Assembly (NCBI GenBank): GCA_029582265.1
Contig: JAQQFT010000023.1
Location: 4,127,688 to 4,191,687 of the forward strand
Direction of reading: 5' to 3'
DNA length: 64,000 bases
Origin: Zoroaster sp. YZ-2022
Lineage: Eukaryota; Echinodermata; Asteroidea; Forcipulatida; Zoroasteridae
The position numbers and the translations under genes are program-made. The notes below the pieces were generated by a model. That model was not told where the DNA came from, ran no database searches, and saw only the letters and a program-made list of their open reading frames with translations. Positions within the stretch are counted from its first letter, which is position 1; the number at the start of each line of letters is the position of its first letter. Shown here piece after piece: positions 1 to 14,734 of the stretch.

Positions 1-977
1 TTTACAGAGATTTTCCAAGTGTCCAAAACTCCCTTTAATTTTGGGAATTCAAACTTGATGTACTATACCCGGTGGCTTTGAGCGTTGCTTGGGGTGAATT
101 CATAGTTTAATTCCCATGATTTGGAAATAGGAGTCAAGTTAAAACTTAAATACTTTTGCATGTGTATTACAAATAACACAGGGCGTCCATTTGAAAACAG
201 GGCGTCAAAAAGATTTCCCAAAAGGTATTGCCGACTATAAACACTATGGGTGAATTCCACAAAAAAAATTAAAAAATAGTATTTTGCATCATTGTTATAC
301 ATTGCAGGAAAAAACAGAAATGAGTTGAAAGGACTTTCCCCTTTCTCCTCTGCTTCTGTATTGTGGTTTATAAACAAATCCAAGACATTTTCTAAGACAT
401 ACGAACTGGAAACCCCCCTGCACAGTGCACATGGGCCTTATTCATCAGTTGAGTGAATGAATTCCTTTGGTAAAAGGTGATGCAAAGCAAGAAGGCCATG
501 CCACAGATCATGAATGTCTTCTCTTGAGCTGTTAAGTATTAAAAAAAATTTCACCAAATTATCAATGGGATGTTTTACTGTGTATTTGAAAAGGGCCCAA
601 CAACATTTCAAATTTTTAACAAAAACAAAAAAAAGTATCACACATCACTTGAAATGACTTATCTGGTGTTTTTTAAAAGTATAGTAAAATTATTTACTGT
701 TATTAGTTATTTTTCACAACATTATTAAAGGGTGACAGTTTCACAGGTTTGTTGTTTAACCCTAACCACCCAAATCCTGCAAACTCCTCCAAGGGCACAT
801 TTTTGGGGAAAAAATTTAGCATTTGGAATCTAACTTCACCTCTACAAATGGGACAAAATTACTACCTGGCAAGTACAGGCCCATAAGTGCTGAATATGAA
901 AGATCAACGAAAATGCATGGTGCATATTGAAGATAAGGCATGTTTTAAAATTGCACTGATGGATTTGAGGATTCAGG

Positions 978-1054
978 AAGGTTCCTAGCCAGAATACCCT
1001 AGGGGTTAGGTTAAAGAAGGTTCCCAACCAGAACCTATAGGGGTTAGGGTTAAT
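978..1054. repeat. Two-copy tandem duplication, about 39 bp unit
   Basis: Two adjacent units each run AAGGTTCC-AACCAGAA-CCTA-AGGGGTTAGG-TTAA with a few differences. The TTAGGG-like words are internal to the unit and do not form a telomere array. Confidence 0.5.
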
Positions 1055-1310
1055 GTCTGTCTTGATTCAATGAAAATAAACATACTCATAAAGGAATTTG
1101 TTCGACTACCAATGCTGTACCTTTAAATTTCCCTTTTTAAAGGGAAAGGGAAAATGATTGGAAATAAAAAAATAACCACTTGTCAAATTTCAATGCAAAA
1201 CCCAACTTGTGTTAAGCTGACGACAGTTTTTAAACTTCCTATAAATATTTTGGTCTGGGGTTCTACATTAGAATAAAAACAAACAATCCGGGGCTTTGTT
1301 TAATTAAACT

Positions 1311-1430
1311 ATTTTCTTGTGATCCACATATTAAGCTGAAACTTTCATAGGTTAATTGTTTAATTATATCTTATTTAAAGAGAGTGGACACACTCTTAAA
1401 GTAGTTTTGTCATTGAAAAGGGCCCCATCA
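1311..1430. repeat. Dispersed repeat, distal copy of the family at 41.3 and 42.4 kb
   Basis: The segment contains AAGCTGAAACTTTCA, then AGGTTAATTGTTTAAT, and ends in TTAAAGTAGTTTTGTCA. The same ordered words occur at 41330-41390 and 42440-42520, so this is an interspersed repeat; no coding capacity is seen. Confidence 0.5.
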
Positions 1431-2113
1431 ACTAAAACTGTCCCCCAAAATATGTTAGTGCCAGAAAAAGTGTGTGGGAAAAACAAATTAACAGAATTGT
1501 CTAGCAGCAGGCCATGGATCTGTTTGAGTAGATATGATAAGGCCTACTTGGGTTAAGGGGAAACAATTAGTCATCTGGATCATTCAAATAGGCCTATTAA
1601 CTTTCCCTCGCCGCTCCTTTTAGTTTTACTTGTTCCTTACTATAGGAATAAATAGGGCTTGTGGTGAAACGGCGTCCTTACAATAATGCAAGAAGGGATC
1701 AACAAGCAAACACCAGTTCTTAAAGCTTTTCAATCTAAGGAAGGGTCCTGGGAGCCATAGACCATGTGATGAAGACTGAAATTGTTTCAAACCGTGATAC
1801 CTCTTTTGGACCACGAAATTTGGATGTATAATCGAGGAAATAAATATAAAAATGTCAAAACACGTCATTACGTCATCGTCGAGACAGAATCCCATTGAAA
1901 TTCCGTGTTGATCAGCCTCGTTCATACATTCCAAAATAATTTTGGTAAAAAAAGCAAACAGCGGCATCGCGAAATTCAGCCCCGTTTTGCTGCGCATGTT
2001 TATAAGGAAACTGGGAATATTACAACAAACCATTCAAAATGTAAAATCAAACTTTTATGTTTAGAATATCATTCGATGGTTTTCTGTAAATAAATCTTAC
2101 AATGTGGGGAAAA

Positions 2114-2213
2114 ATTGCGGTGACACCATGTGAAATTCTCAATTGAGTAGTAATTAGTTCTGAAAAGAACTGGAAGTTGTTCGATCAGTATGCTGTGATC
2201 GTCCCGAGGGGAG
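2114..2213. repeat. Hairpin-motif dispersed repeat, copy 1
   Basis: Begins TTGCGGTGACACCA, contains the palindrome GTTCTGAAAAGAAC and then the hairpin GATCAGTATGCTGTGATC followed by GTCC. It matches 21991-22094 closely in the same orientation and 9873-9922 in the opposite orientation. Most likely the end of a SINE or retroelement family; the class is not identified. Confidence 0.5.
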
Positions 2214-3036
2214 CTACCAACTTCATTGTTAAATTTCTGATAATAGTGATAATAATTCAGGAATTTTGAATTCGAAAAACAATTTCCTTAAATTAAAAAA
2301 ATTTCTTGTATCTACCCCTTAAAAATAAAAATAAACATAAAACAAATTAAAGTGCGTCAGTGGCACCACTCGGGCCCTATTGTCTTTTGTTAATCCTCAT
2401 TTTCCTTTAACATCTTCTGCTGAGGGCGTTTATCAAGATATTGTCAGTAAATAGTGCAGTGGCTGTCAATAATTAAACTTTTGATCCCAATATCTATACA
2501 ATTTAAAGGGGAAAGGTACAACATTGGTAAGTTAAAACTGCCTCTATATTTTATTATATGCTTGGGAGTTTCTAATTTAGAAAATATTGGTGTCCCCTAT
2601 TCCTTTCTCATAATAAAATTTAAATGCCTATAACTCACATGCAATATCTAGGGAAATTTTCTTACCTTTCAGATTGTTGACTCTAAGTGAACTCTTTCTG
2701 AATGAATCTGGAAGACTTTTGCTGAAGATTACTTTGGGCGGTGAAGTTGTCTTCGATCTCCGATGGAAGTTGTACACTGTTATAGCTCTTCGAAAGTGGG
2801 TGAAAAATGTTCTATTTGAATAATAAAGCAGAACGCCCTTTAGAGGCTGATAAAAGCATTCCCGAACACAAAAGAATAAAGGATGAAACTACTGCCAACA
2901 TCACGTGTGGCTACTTTTGTCAGACATTGTCCATTTACAAAGACATTTAGGGGAACACACCCACGATTGTACCATGCTGAGATGGTCCCACAAGAATCGT
3001 AAAACTTTCGCCCCTGCCACCCCCCCCCCCCTTTGG

Positions 3037-3387
3037 CTACCACTTGTCAAGTTGTTGAAACAGTTGGCGGGTTACTGCGTCCCCTGAAGCGCAAGTATTT
3101 TTGAAAAGGGGTAGGGCCATGATCGAAAAAGCCGGGGCGTATTTCAATTTGCGATTGGCGAAAGTGATGGGGGTTTTAAAGGCGATGAAGAATGTTCTTT
3201 TGCGGTGGGCGTATGTGATTGGGGATGTGCGTGGAGTGTTGGGACGATGGGGCGTTTGGCGATGCCGCATACTGGTTTTGGGGACTTACGGTCAGGTCTT
3301 GCAGCATCTTTTAAAAATCATTGCACTTCTCCCGAAACGTGGCCTTGTTTTATCACGGCTGCACCAATCTTTGTCAGATTGAAATAA
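3037..3387. other. GC- and CpG-rich patch, open on both strands
   Basis: About 350 bp with many CG dinucleotides lie inside AT-rich surroundings. A 93-codon frame on plus (3101-3382) and a 77-codon frame on minus (3037-3270) overlap, which is what GC-rich sequence gives by chance. An AATAAA lies at its right edge near 3383. I recognise neither translation. It could be a fragment of a repeat or of an exon. Confidence 0.25.
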
Positions 3388-3529
3388 ATGGTGTCTACGC
3401 AATGCCTATTTTGGAACAAGTCTGTTGCTTCTCCCACCCCCCTTTTTGCTTATTTTGTTAAACGTTTTTTCGTATGAAAATTTCTGGGATGATCCGGACA
3501 CCCAGGCAAAATTTTTTTTTTGTGCGGGG

Positions 3530-3555
3530 GCGTGCGTGCGTGCGTGCGTGCGTGC
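3530..3555. repeat. (CGTG)n microsatellite
   Basis: Six or more uninterrupted GTGC/CGTG units follow a G run, inside the low-fidelity block. Confidence 0.9.
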
Positions 3556-4739
3556 TACCCCCCACCCCCGGGATTTACCCCTGGATTGAGCAGGTGTTTT
3601 TTTTAAAAAAAGTAACCACGGGGGCGGGGGCATACCCATTTAAATATCGTCTGCGATCGGGCGATAAAATTACGGCTCTTTTATGCAACAGCAACGGTAT
3701 AACCTTATCATGTTGGTATTATTTTTCAGTCACTGGTTAATCAAAAACTACCTCTGATTCCATATCCCCTGTGATCGATGGGGGTTGGGGTCGGGGTGGG
3801 GGGGGTAAAAAGGGCATAACATCATCGTTTTCTGTCGGCGTCGTAATCCACTTACATCAGGGATCTTAAAAATTTGGGGCACAATTTTGGCTACATGCCC
3901 GGCGACACCCGTTTATAAAATACAAACAGGCCCCGACATAATGCGGGATCACAACATTAATCAAACACCGCGTGCTCCCCTAGGGTGAAATAACACAAAC
4001 GCTCTGGGAAATCCAACCCCAAATTTGGGAAAAAAACCTCTTTAATGACAAAAAATAAGATTCTGAAGGGAAAAAAAAAAAATTTTTAGCCAAAAACTTG
4101 GAACTTATAGGCGCATTTGACAATTTTATTTCCCGGGTAGCTCAAATTCAGTGGCGAAAATTTATTGTGGGTTCAAATTCGCCCAATTTCCCCCTAAATT
4201 TTCCCCCTCACCAACTATTTTAAAGGGGGAAAAATTTTGGTTTTGAAATATTTGGAAAAAAAATAAATATATGAATGTATTTTTAAATTCAAATTTTGGG
4301 ATTTTTTTAAAAAAACTAACCGTAAAATTTCAATATAAAGGTCCCCGTTTTGGAAAACAAGAAAACTGTTACAGATTTTTTGTGTTTTTCAAACAGTTGC
4401 CGGACAACAAATTTTAAATTCCAATTACAATTTTTTTTTTCTCATAAAAGATAAAAGTGCAAAAAAACAAAAAAATTTAAAGATGAAGATATTGTTCCTT
4501 TAAAATGATAACTGATTTTGTTTTCAAAAATTTCGTGTTTTATTTTTTTTTGTTTATAAATAAAATTTTTACGAAAAATTTTTTTGAAATTCAAAAGTTG
4601 AGAAAAAAAATTTCTTGATAATTGGTATTTTATAAAAAAAATTTGCTTTGATAAAAATTGGAAAATTTTGATAATTTGGTATAACCCAAAGTGTACCATC
4701 CATTACAACTTACTATAAAATTTTTTTCAAGCAGTCATA

Positions 4740-4900
4740 AAAAAAATTGAAAAGGTAAAATTAAAAATTGGGGAAAAAAATTGAAATTGAAAATTGAAAA
4801 AATTGAAAATTGAAAAAATTGAAATTGAAAAAAATTAAAATTGAAATTGAAATTGAAAATTGAAAAAATTGAAAATTAAAAATTGAAAAAATCAATTTTT
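4740..4900. repeat. Low-complexity TTGAAA/AATTG tract
   Basis: About 160 bp of irregular TTGAAA, TTGAAAA and TTGAAAAAA units. It is a simple-sequence tract with unit lengths blurred by homopolymer error. Confidence 0.85.
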
Positions 4901-5076
4901 AAAAAAAAACCAAAAAAAAAATCTCGGTTTTATCCCCGCGCGCGTCCCTCGACCCCGTCAGCATTTTTTTGATTTTTTCCCCTTTTTTGTTTGGGAAACG
5001 ATGTCCAATTGCAGCCAATTGTGGATCGATTTTTGGGTCGGTTGGGAACACGTATACGTAAAATGTATCACTTTAA

Positions 5077-5174
5077 AAATAATAAAAAATAATAAATAAT
5101 AAATAATAATAATTAATAAATAATAAAAATAATAATAATAATAATAAATTAATAAATAATAAATAATAATAATA

Positions 5175-5209
<35 letters not shown>

Positions 5210-5250
5210 TAATAAAAAAAAATAATAAAATAATAAAATATTAATAATAA
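5077..5250. repeat. (AAT)n microsatellite
   Basis: About 175 bp made almost only of AAT/AATA units, interrupted by longer A runs. Confidence 0.95.
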
Positions 5251-8200
5251 AGAAAAACCAGAGAGGTTTTTTTCTAACATCAAAAAGTTAAAACAACAAA
5301 GTTTATTTTAAAACACTGCGGTATTTAAATCTAAAACGTCAAATGACCGATTACATGATAAAAAGCAATGTCAAAGCGACATAAAAAAATAAATTTCCAT
5401 GTTCAACTAAGTTTATTTTTAAAACACTATTACGTCTTTAGGGGATATGTGTTTAAAACAAGGGAAAGCATTTTTTAACCCTTTTTGGTTCGATGCTAAT
5501 AAAATTTAATTTTCCCTGAAAAATTTACGATTTACAGTGGGATCAGAACAACCTCATTTTTAAATTTGTGCAATTCCCATTTTTTAAAAGGAAATTCTCG
5601 ATTGTTTGTTTGTCTTTTTAACTGAGTGTTTGTTTATCAAAAAACCTTTTTTGAGAAACCACTGTTTCTTGGTTAATTTTTGGGTTTTTGTTTTTTTGGC
5701 ACTTTTGTGCTGTGTGTCATGTTTTCCCCTTTGTGCTCTAAAAAACAGCCCCCTCTCTTTCACGGTTTGCGTTTTTTTTAAAATTTAAAAAAGGCATTTA
5801 AAAGTGTTCCCTTTTCCCCACTACAGTACTGAAATGGTTTTTAAAACGAACTTTTTTTGGGGGGGGTTAAAAGATGTATTCGTCGTGAGCTTATAATGTG
5901 TACATTGAACCCGATATTTACCTAAAAAACAGTGGTGTATGTTGTAACGTCAATGGTTTAAATCACCCATAAAAAGCAAATAACTAGGGGGACCCCGTAC
6001 GAAAGCTGGTTTTTCTGGGCCCGGGCCCATTGGTGATGTGAGGGGCCCAAAAACAATTAACGCCGGGGTTTTTTGACGTGATACACCGAACGGATTTTTT
6101 CCAAAAGTAAATTGAATACTGTCCGTTGCATTTGCCAAACTTTTTTGAAAATTTTCTGAATTTAATCAAGATGTTTACTTAAGTAGTTTTTTTTGACTGA
6201 TGCACGTGACTTTTCAGCGTCTGAAACAAGAACTTTTTGTGCACGGCAGGCGGGGAGAATGTTATGGGCAAGCTATTTAACAGTCCCGAACACTTCAATT
6301 TCTATACCGTCGTCTAAATTGCGTATTTTATGAACTACGTCCACGGGGTTTTCGAATGAGACATATGAGGTGTTGGTGGCGCACTTTTTTTAACCACCCC
6401 CCACCGTGTACTACAGGGGTCAATTTTTGGTCTGACGAAATTAAACGCAAATGATACAATAATACGAAAATTTATTTTTTTAAATACTGTGAACAGCAAA
6501 CATCAAAATTGCAAATTTTTTATGTTCAACAAAGTTGACCAAAAACTCAACTGGTTTAATGGAAACCCCCTATCGGCCTTTTTTTTCCTTTACGTTCTCA
6601 GGCTGAGGTTGGGACTGCTTTATTCACGAAATATAAAAGGGATGTCATTTTAACAAGTTCAATAAAATGGGGAAAAAATCAACGGCCCCCCCTGTGTGGC
6701 GCAACAGCATTTATTTTATAACCCTTAAATCACCAATTAGGCGTTATTGCCAAGATGTTTAGGAATTTTTTCCCAAAACACAATTTTGGGAAATTTTTTA
6801 CCCATAAATTGAAATAAACCAAACAGTCAAATCCATCCATAGCATTTTTTGTGTTAATTTAAAATTTACCGAAAACTTAAAAAACCAAACAAAAAACACG
6901 AACAAGGTAAATATTATAATTATAAATCATTTCAACAACGGCCATATTGGATTCCCACAAGGGTGGTCTAAACCTTGGGTTGAATCGGGTCTCATTTTTT
7001 TCCAAAGAATGTGGAAAAATTTTTCTAAAGGGGACATTCACCGGGCCCTTTTGTAAAATACGGTTGTTAACCTTAAACAAACAACGGCATTGGTGATTTT
7101 TGTACGAGGGCTCCAAATTATTTGGGGAAAAAAAGAGGGGGTAATTTCAGCGCGATGGTCAAGACTACAATAAACATGTCATGGGGGGACTTTCCCCTGA
7201 TAGGGTTAAATGTCAAATTACCGATTAAAAGATCAAAAAGCTTAAATTGAAATGAATAAACAGCTAACATCAAAAATTGAAAATGTTTACTTCAGAACAA
7301 CACTGAATTTAAAATGTTAAAATGTCAAATGACAATACTCGATCAAAAATTTAAAAATTACAAAATACTATATGCATAAAATTACAATGGTTCCATGTTA
7401 AACAAACGGTAGCTACGTAAAACAAGCGAGGTTTTATTCGCTTTCTTTGTTTTTTTCTTCCTTGACTTCCCCCTTTTCCCAACCCGAAAACCCCTTTAAC
7501 TAATTCTGAAGTTATATTTGGGTTTGAGACCCCTATACAATTTAAAACCAAAACAAATGTAAATTTTTTTTTAAATTATTGGTTTTGACCAATGTTTTAT
7601 ACAACAATAAACCCCTCAAGGTAATGGACATAAAAAATTCAGTCTGAATAAATATAGAACAATGTATGAATAAAAAGTCCCCATCATTATAAATCTTTCT
7701 AAAAAATGATGCAGGATGGTCGATTAAAAATGAAATTTATTGAATTTGTTAACACAACATAAAAAAACCCTTTTAACAAAAAAATTAAAGGTTCTATGTT
7801 TGACATGGAACCCCACTGACTATTAAATATTAAAAACATCAAATTGGATTGCACGATCGAAAATATGAAACTCAAATTTTTAAAACTTTTAAATTATTTT
7901 TGGTTTTTTTAAAGGAATAGGAAAGTATTTGATTTTTGGCAATTGATAAAATTTATTAATTTTTTCATGGCTGATATAACAGAACAATGCAATATCATGG
8001 TTGGTTTTAAAAAAAGTTGATTGAAATCCTGTTGTGGAATGTGAGCATACTGTTAATGCATAACTGCTGTGATCCGTAGTCGCTACTGTGATCTTATAAA
8101 ACATCCCCTCATTTTCAATAAATCAGAATGATTTTTTTTCATTTAAAACTCAATTTAATTTATTAAAAAACTTCCATTCTTTTTAAACCGTCCTGGGGTT

Positions 8201-9872
8201 TGATAGGGCAAAATTTATCAATATCATTTTTATAGCCCCAAGTTTCCCTAAAAACCCAATATTTAAATTTTTGCCCGACATAATTACACGATAAAAAATG
8301 ACTGAAATTAAAGTGCAACACCCAAAATAAAAGAAGTTCAAAACAGCACGATTACCTATTAAAATGTTAAACGTCAAATGACATGATTACGAATACTTTA
8401 AATAAAACAAGAGGGGCCCATGCCTGTGATATGACAAACCCCCCCCCACCGGCCCAAAATCCGGACCCCCAACTGTAATAGACGTACATCAGTTTTGTCA
8501 TTATTTTAAATGTTTTGTCCTTTCATCCAAAAAAAACCCCCCATCTCCCCCCATCAGGAACCCCCCGTCTCCCAACAACATGCCTGGGATGATACTAAAA
8601 TTCAATTTTAAAAGATTTTTTTAAAATTTAAAAAAAATAATTTAACAATTAAATATCTCCAAATGTAATAAAAAAATCTTTTGGGGCAAGGGTTGGAAAA
8701 GGATCCAAAAATCATCCAAAAATGCCCGCCACTGTTTCCCCTTCATTATATTTTGTATCTTCCCCTGCTTTGCTGAAGCACAAGGGGAATAATAACAGAT
8801 GTAAACATATTTTTTTGATTTTAAAGTAAGAACCGTAAAATCATAGATTTTAAAACAAATAGATTTTTTTTATTATTTTGTTTTTGCCCCAAAAGGGGCA
8901 GTGTTGGCGCCCCGTGGTCAAACTAAGGGGGCTGGGGGGATCAGTCTGATCGTCTTGTTTGTTTATCCCCCTTTTATCAGGCAATGAGGGGTTTTTGATC
9001 ACTACACGGATCAAATGCATACTGGGTCAAGTTCAAAAAAAATACATTATCTTTTCGATGATTATTTTAAATCAATAATTAGTGTTGCAAACTTTATTAC
9101 CAGACAATTGTAGTATAAATGCAACAATGGAAATGGGCCCTTTTGGTTTTGAGACAGAATCCTTTTATCGACAGATCAAAGGGGGCCTTTAAAGGGCAAG
9201 ACCCTCAAATGTTAAAATAACACCATTAATGTCAACGTTATTCTGTCCCTGCTCATATTGAGTATCCCCTTTTCAACAACACTGGTGAGTCTTTAAAACT
9301 AAGGTAAATTAAAACAACAATGTTTTTATTAATTTTTATTTTGTTATGATTCACATTGGTATCCAAAAAATGTATTCCCAAAATGATGGGGCCAAACAGT
9401 TACCCATTTGTTCCCCCCAAAAGTATTTCAATCATTTTCATTTCTTGTAAAAAATTGCATTTATTTTTTACCCCTAAATTTTTTAAAAAAACACAAACAC
9501 CAATGTGATTGTCCCCGTGAGTACAAAACATTCGATGCGGTTAAAACCCAAATTTAAATTTTCCCTTTTTTTTTCAAGAAGGGAAAAAACAAACCCAAAT
9601 ATTTAAAATCCCGGGCAACTGAAAAAATGCTAGGTATCGTGTTCTATTAGTCCCCCAAAAGGGGCAACATTGTGGTAAAATGACAAAAAATGATTCTATG
9701 GGGATTATATATTTTCTTTGAACCAAGATAAGCCTACATTGCCCAAAAAACCTTAAAAAAGAGAACTTCTGATGGGAAAAGGGGAGGAAAGGTTTGCAGT
9801 CATGATGGAAATAATAGGAAAGTAATTTGCTCCCCAAACCATGTAACAATCTCATCAGAGATGTAATAATGT

Positions 9873-9922
9873 TGGTTCTTTCTCCCGAAGACGATCAGAA
9901 TATAATGATCGAAACGTCAAGT
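9873..9922. repeat. Hairpin-motif dispersed repeat, copy 3 (inverted)
   Basis: GGTTCTTTCTCCCGAAGACG, then GATCAGAATATAATGATC, then GAAACGTCAAG. This is the reverse orientation of the motif at 2114-2213 and 21991-22094, with GATCA/TGATC arms preserved. It resembles the short conserved hairpins ending in GAAACGTC that recur in many invertebrate retroelements. Confidence 0.4.
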
Positions 9923-12900
9923 TATTCCCCAAACCGTTTTTTCAAACCAAAAACTCTTTCTCTTGAGAGATTGTTAAGGGCTACCGCAAACCCACTCAAT
10001 GCAAAAACACGAGACAAGTGTTGAAACCCTTCACACCTTTTTTTTTTCAGAATGGCACAAAATTGCCTTCGACAATGTTTTGGAAAAAGCCCTAGGGGAA
10101 AACTTTAGACAATTATTTTCAAAAATGAGTTCACAATTGATTTTTTTATTTTTTTAAAGATTTTTTTTTTATATTTTGTTGGTACTTTTTTCCCTTTATC
10201 AACTGCATCAATTAGCTTTCCGAACGGTAATTTTGTAATCATATTATTAACAATGTTGTCCTTCCTTTAATCGCCCCACTATTTGTCTTTTTTTTTGTGG
10301 TGGTAATTTACTATCGGCGAGTTCGGACAAGTTTCTTGGAATATTGAGAAATTGTAATAATCATGGTTTTTTTAAAGGGAAATTTTTTTTTGTCCTCCGT
10401 TGACTGCTGATCCCGTCAAAAAACAATTTTTTTGTGTGGGGTTATGACGTAACGGACCGAATACACTATATAAATTATTTATATCGTTAAACTTTATATA
10501 CGTATAATTGACTTTATATACTATAATTGACTTTTTATATGTATAATTTGAACTGATTTTGGAACCCTCCTTTCCCCTTCACTGTCGCTGCATCCCCTGA
10601 GCTCAGGAAATACGTCATTAGTTTGCTGCGAAACAAATCAGAAAAATGAGCCTAATTTGGGGTATATCAACAATTTCTAACACACACGATCATCATACGG
10701 GAATTTCTAGCTATATAATACGGTTGGTCAGATTTCTTGCGATGATTGGGGGCCTTTCGGCGGAATCGAATTGAAAAACCCCCCCATCTGCCCCAAAAGA
10801 CACCCCCCCAAAAATCCCCAAAAATTTTGTGAAACGTTTCCTAAAAATAGTCGGAATTATAAAGAAACCTTTTTTTAAAAGCACAAAACAACAAAAAAAA
10901 ATATGCACAAAAGGGGCGGGGGGGGCATTGTCACAAGTGTTTCCCTTTACCATAAAATTGTCGCCCCTCGGATAGTTTAATTAGTAATCAATCACGTCTT
11001 GTGCGGTGATGTTGCCATTCTACTTATACGAAAAACAGAAAGGACAATCACCTCTGCATCCAAGTGTTCAAAAGGGATACATGGGGACGATTTCTCCACG
11101 TGACGGGTTCTATCTGTTGAATCTAGTCTGGAGGGGAAGAGACAATTACCGGGTGACGGTCCTTTTCCCCGAAACGAAGACAGACAACAAAAAACGGGCA
11201 CATGGGAATTATTTATTTAAAGATAAAAGCCCGGACACTTTTTAAAAAGGAACTTTGTTATTCATACTTAAACTGGCATTCCCCCAAAAATTTTTTTGTT
11301 TTTTCTTTATATTTAAAAACTTGTGTAAGAAATTTAAAATTTGTTTTTCGTTTAAAAAAAAAAGTGTTTGGCTTTTTTGGGGCCGTATGCATATTTTTAA
11401 AAACCAGAATGAATGAAGATTAAAATCAGGTGAAATTTTCAGTAACTGTTCACTTTTCAATTTTAATTCCCGGAAAAAAAGCAAAGTTGATGTTTAAAAA
11501 ACCCTTTAAAATTCTCAATGCAGGGAATATATTGATTATAATGGTTTTATACATTTAAAAAAAAACATGGTGATCTATTCGTCCATAAAAATATTTTTGA
11601 ATAAATACATGTATATACAAATGATTATTTTTATAATCATATTACAATCAAAATAAAAACCACTCTGGGATGAACAAAAAAAATATACGGTGTAGCATTG
11701 GTAATTCAAATATAACAAATGGTTGAGTTTAATATAAAAATTACTTGGTGTAAATGGATGATGATCAATCTGCTATGAAAAAGTTTGAAATGATATTCCC
11801 AAAAAGATTATCAAAGAGGCTGATAGATTGTAATACAGGGTTGTATTTGTGTTAACAGATCTAGGCTCATGGTGCCTTTAAAGAAGAACAATGTAATTAC
11901 AAGAAAAGACGCTGGACGTACACCCTTTAAACCTATGGGGATTACAGACCCTTTGACAGGTTTCTGAGAATGGTAAATCGATGTTTTTTGTGTTTCGGGA
12001 AAATTTATCTTTTCATTTGAACATTGATAAATTTTCCTTTTGAAAGAAACAATTTCTTTGAAAAAGAGATATTTTAAGATGTTTACATTTCTGAAAATAA
12101 TCACGATAACATGGTTTTACATAACTATCTCCCAAAATTAATCGTTTGGGTCTAGTTTTAAAATTTATTTAGCATTTTTTTATGTTAAAGACGGGCGTTC
12201 GTGTTTTCGCTATTTAACGGGCTTTTGCTATTTAAACGGGCATTTATTTTATCAGAACATTGCTATTTTATTTGTCATCAGAACATTGTTTTTTCTTGAG
12301 GAATTAATACAAATGCTGTTAAATTTCCCTTTTTCAAGATATCGGGGAAACATGGTTTACAGTAAAAATTACCGAATGCATTGTGGTGGGTCCCCTCATA
12401 AATTCGTTTTTGGGATTTTTTTTGTTAAAAACTTCCGACAACTTTCGGGAAAAATTTCAAATAATCCTTTTTAAAGGGAAAAGACCAATGTTAATGAAAA
12501 CAATTTGTTTTAAAAAACGGGGGAAAATCCTTAAAAAAGGTTAGATTATTCTTAAATATTTTAAATTTTAATGTATTTTGTATTTTTTATTAGGAAAAAC
12601 TGATGTTCATGAAAAAACACTGAAATTGCCGTCAAAAAACAGAAAAAACTACGATGCATCTTTAACCCTCCTAAAGTTGATTTGAGCAAACGGTTAAAAA
12701 AAACATCACAAAAACCCCAAAAAAAAGGTGAAGGTTTGCCAATCACGTCAGGAACAAATAAAAATTCCACGAACCCAAAAAATGTATTGAGTGTTGAAAA
12801 AACCCCAGGAAATAAATTTCCCCAAATCTTTTTACTAAAACATTCATTATCCCCCCCCGCCCAAATGCGGGAAAAAAAGACTTTGTCTGAAACAAAAAAA

Positions 12901-14734
12901 CCCGTCTGGAATCAATGAATGTTGTCAAATTTTCGTTAAGACGACAGAATTTGTGGGTTTTGACAAAAACAGAAAATTCGACGAAAATAACATTGATTAA
13001 GATGGGATCACCTCAGATGGAAAAAAGGTACTTGTGTAAAAGCGAACAGGGAAAAAATTATATAATTCAAACGTTTTTGGAACACATGTTGAAAATTATC
13101 CAAACAAAGAATTTTACTGAATGATAACATGATTATTATGGGGGAAAGGGGTGGTTAAGAATCATAATGGAAAAGGGAAAAAGTATGGACATGACAAGGG
13201 CCCAAAACAGTTCAATATTCTTGATTAGGAAATTGAGTTTCCCTTTTGCTGTAGACCATTCGGTGATTGTGTTTTGTTTTTTTTTAATTTATTTAAAATG
13301 TGAAATCAAAAAAAAAAGGAACTGAAATTTTCCCAGGGCATCTCCCCACACACACCCCCCCCAAACCATGGATAGTTTGGGGGGTATAAACCATTGCCCT
13401 GTTGCCCCTTTTTTTTAGAATTTCTTGGGGAAGGAAAAAAAAGAAACGGGGGGTACCAGCCCCCATTGTGTCCCTCAAGGGGCTCCTCCTCACCCCCCCC
13501 CACTTTTGGAAAAATAATAAGCATTAATGTCATTCCAGATTTGCACGTGGTTGGGAATATTAGATTTTTTTATTCATTTCAAAAAATTGCATTTTTTTAA
13601 ATTTTGCGCACAAACAAAATTTTGTATTCCCAAAATTTTCAAAAAAACCACAATTTAATACAGAAAAAAACATTTGGAAAATTGTCTTTAAAGGTAAAAA
13701 AAATCCCAAAATTTTTTTTCAGATCAAGCAAACGTTATTCCCCCAAATTTTAAAAAAAAGTTTCTGTGTTGGATTACGTTTTAAAAATAAAAATTTTTTT
13801 CTAACAGATATACAAGACACATTTTTTTAAAATATATTTTCCCAAACACACTTTCTGGTTTTTTTTTGGTAGTTTGTTTTAATTAAAATACTTTCTTAAA
13901 ATGGCAACAAAGATGAAAAAAAATCCAAAACCGATTTTAATCTACCCCTGTCTTAACGACACATTGTCAAAGGCCCTTAAATGTTTAAAACTTTTTTTTT
14001 TGTGCCTTATATTAATTAGCATAAATTTAAAACAATTTTAAATTTTTTTTTTGGTCATGGTTATTAATTTATCAAATAATAAAAAATTTAAATTGCCCCC
14101 CTTTTCAAGTTTTCAAACGTTCGTGACGTACAAAAAGGCAGAAATTTTACACCGGACTGGCGGTATGGTTTGGTGCCAGACTTTGATCGGATAAATTTAA
14201 AAAATTAAAAAAGGGGTCGAGTTGTCCCGTCATTTCAATACCGTTTAAATTGTCATACACACAGACCATTTGGAGAAGCAGGGAAAATTTATTCGAAAAG
14301 CTAGCAGTAACACAAAACTGCCCCAAAAGGGGAGGTTATCCGAAACGCAGCGCAAGCCCCATCATGCGGTCGGAACACACCAAAAAAGGATTTAAACATT
14401 ACGGTGTTTTTTTATGAATAACGAAACAGTTGAGTCAAAGTTCGATCAAAAAAAAAATAAAAAACAACGCAGGCATAATGAAAAAGGTTAATTTTTTTAT
14501 GTTTGTTTCCAGGATATAAAATCAAACATGTTTTTATCAACGGGAAAAATCGGCAGTTTTCTGTGAATATTGACATGGGGGAACATGTCTTTTAGGGAAG
14601 TGGACTGGGGCATGGGAATTTATAAAGGCCATTTCCCCTGAGTTTTTCTCCTTTAAAAACACCTCTCTTCTTCGTTGGAGCCTTAAAGCCTTCTTACTTA
14701 GCAGGAATATCGTTGGAATTGCATCGGGAGCAGA

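Noticed and set aside
978..1054. Interstitial telomere repeat
   Set aside because: TTAGGG-like words occur only once per 39-bp unit and are not tandem.
1626..2033. 135-codon minus-strand frame
   Set aside because: No recognisable domain, no splice context, and it lies in sequence of doubtful fidelity; length alone is not enough.
9873..9922. Functional hammerhead ribozyme
   Set aside because: The closing stem uses the G needed for the GAAA core and CTGANGA is not intact in this copy; kept only as a resemblance in the findings.
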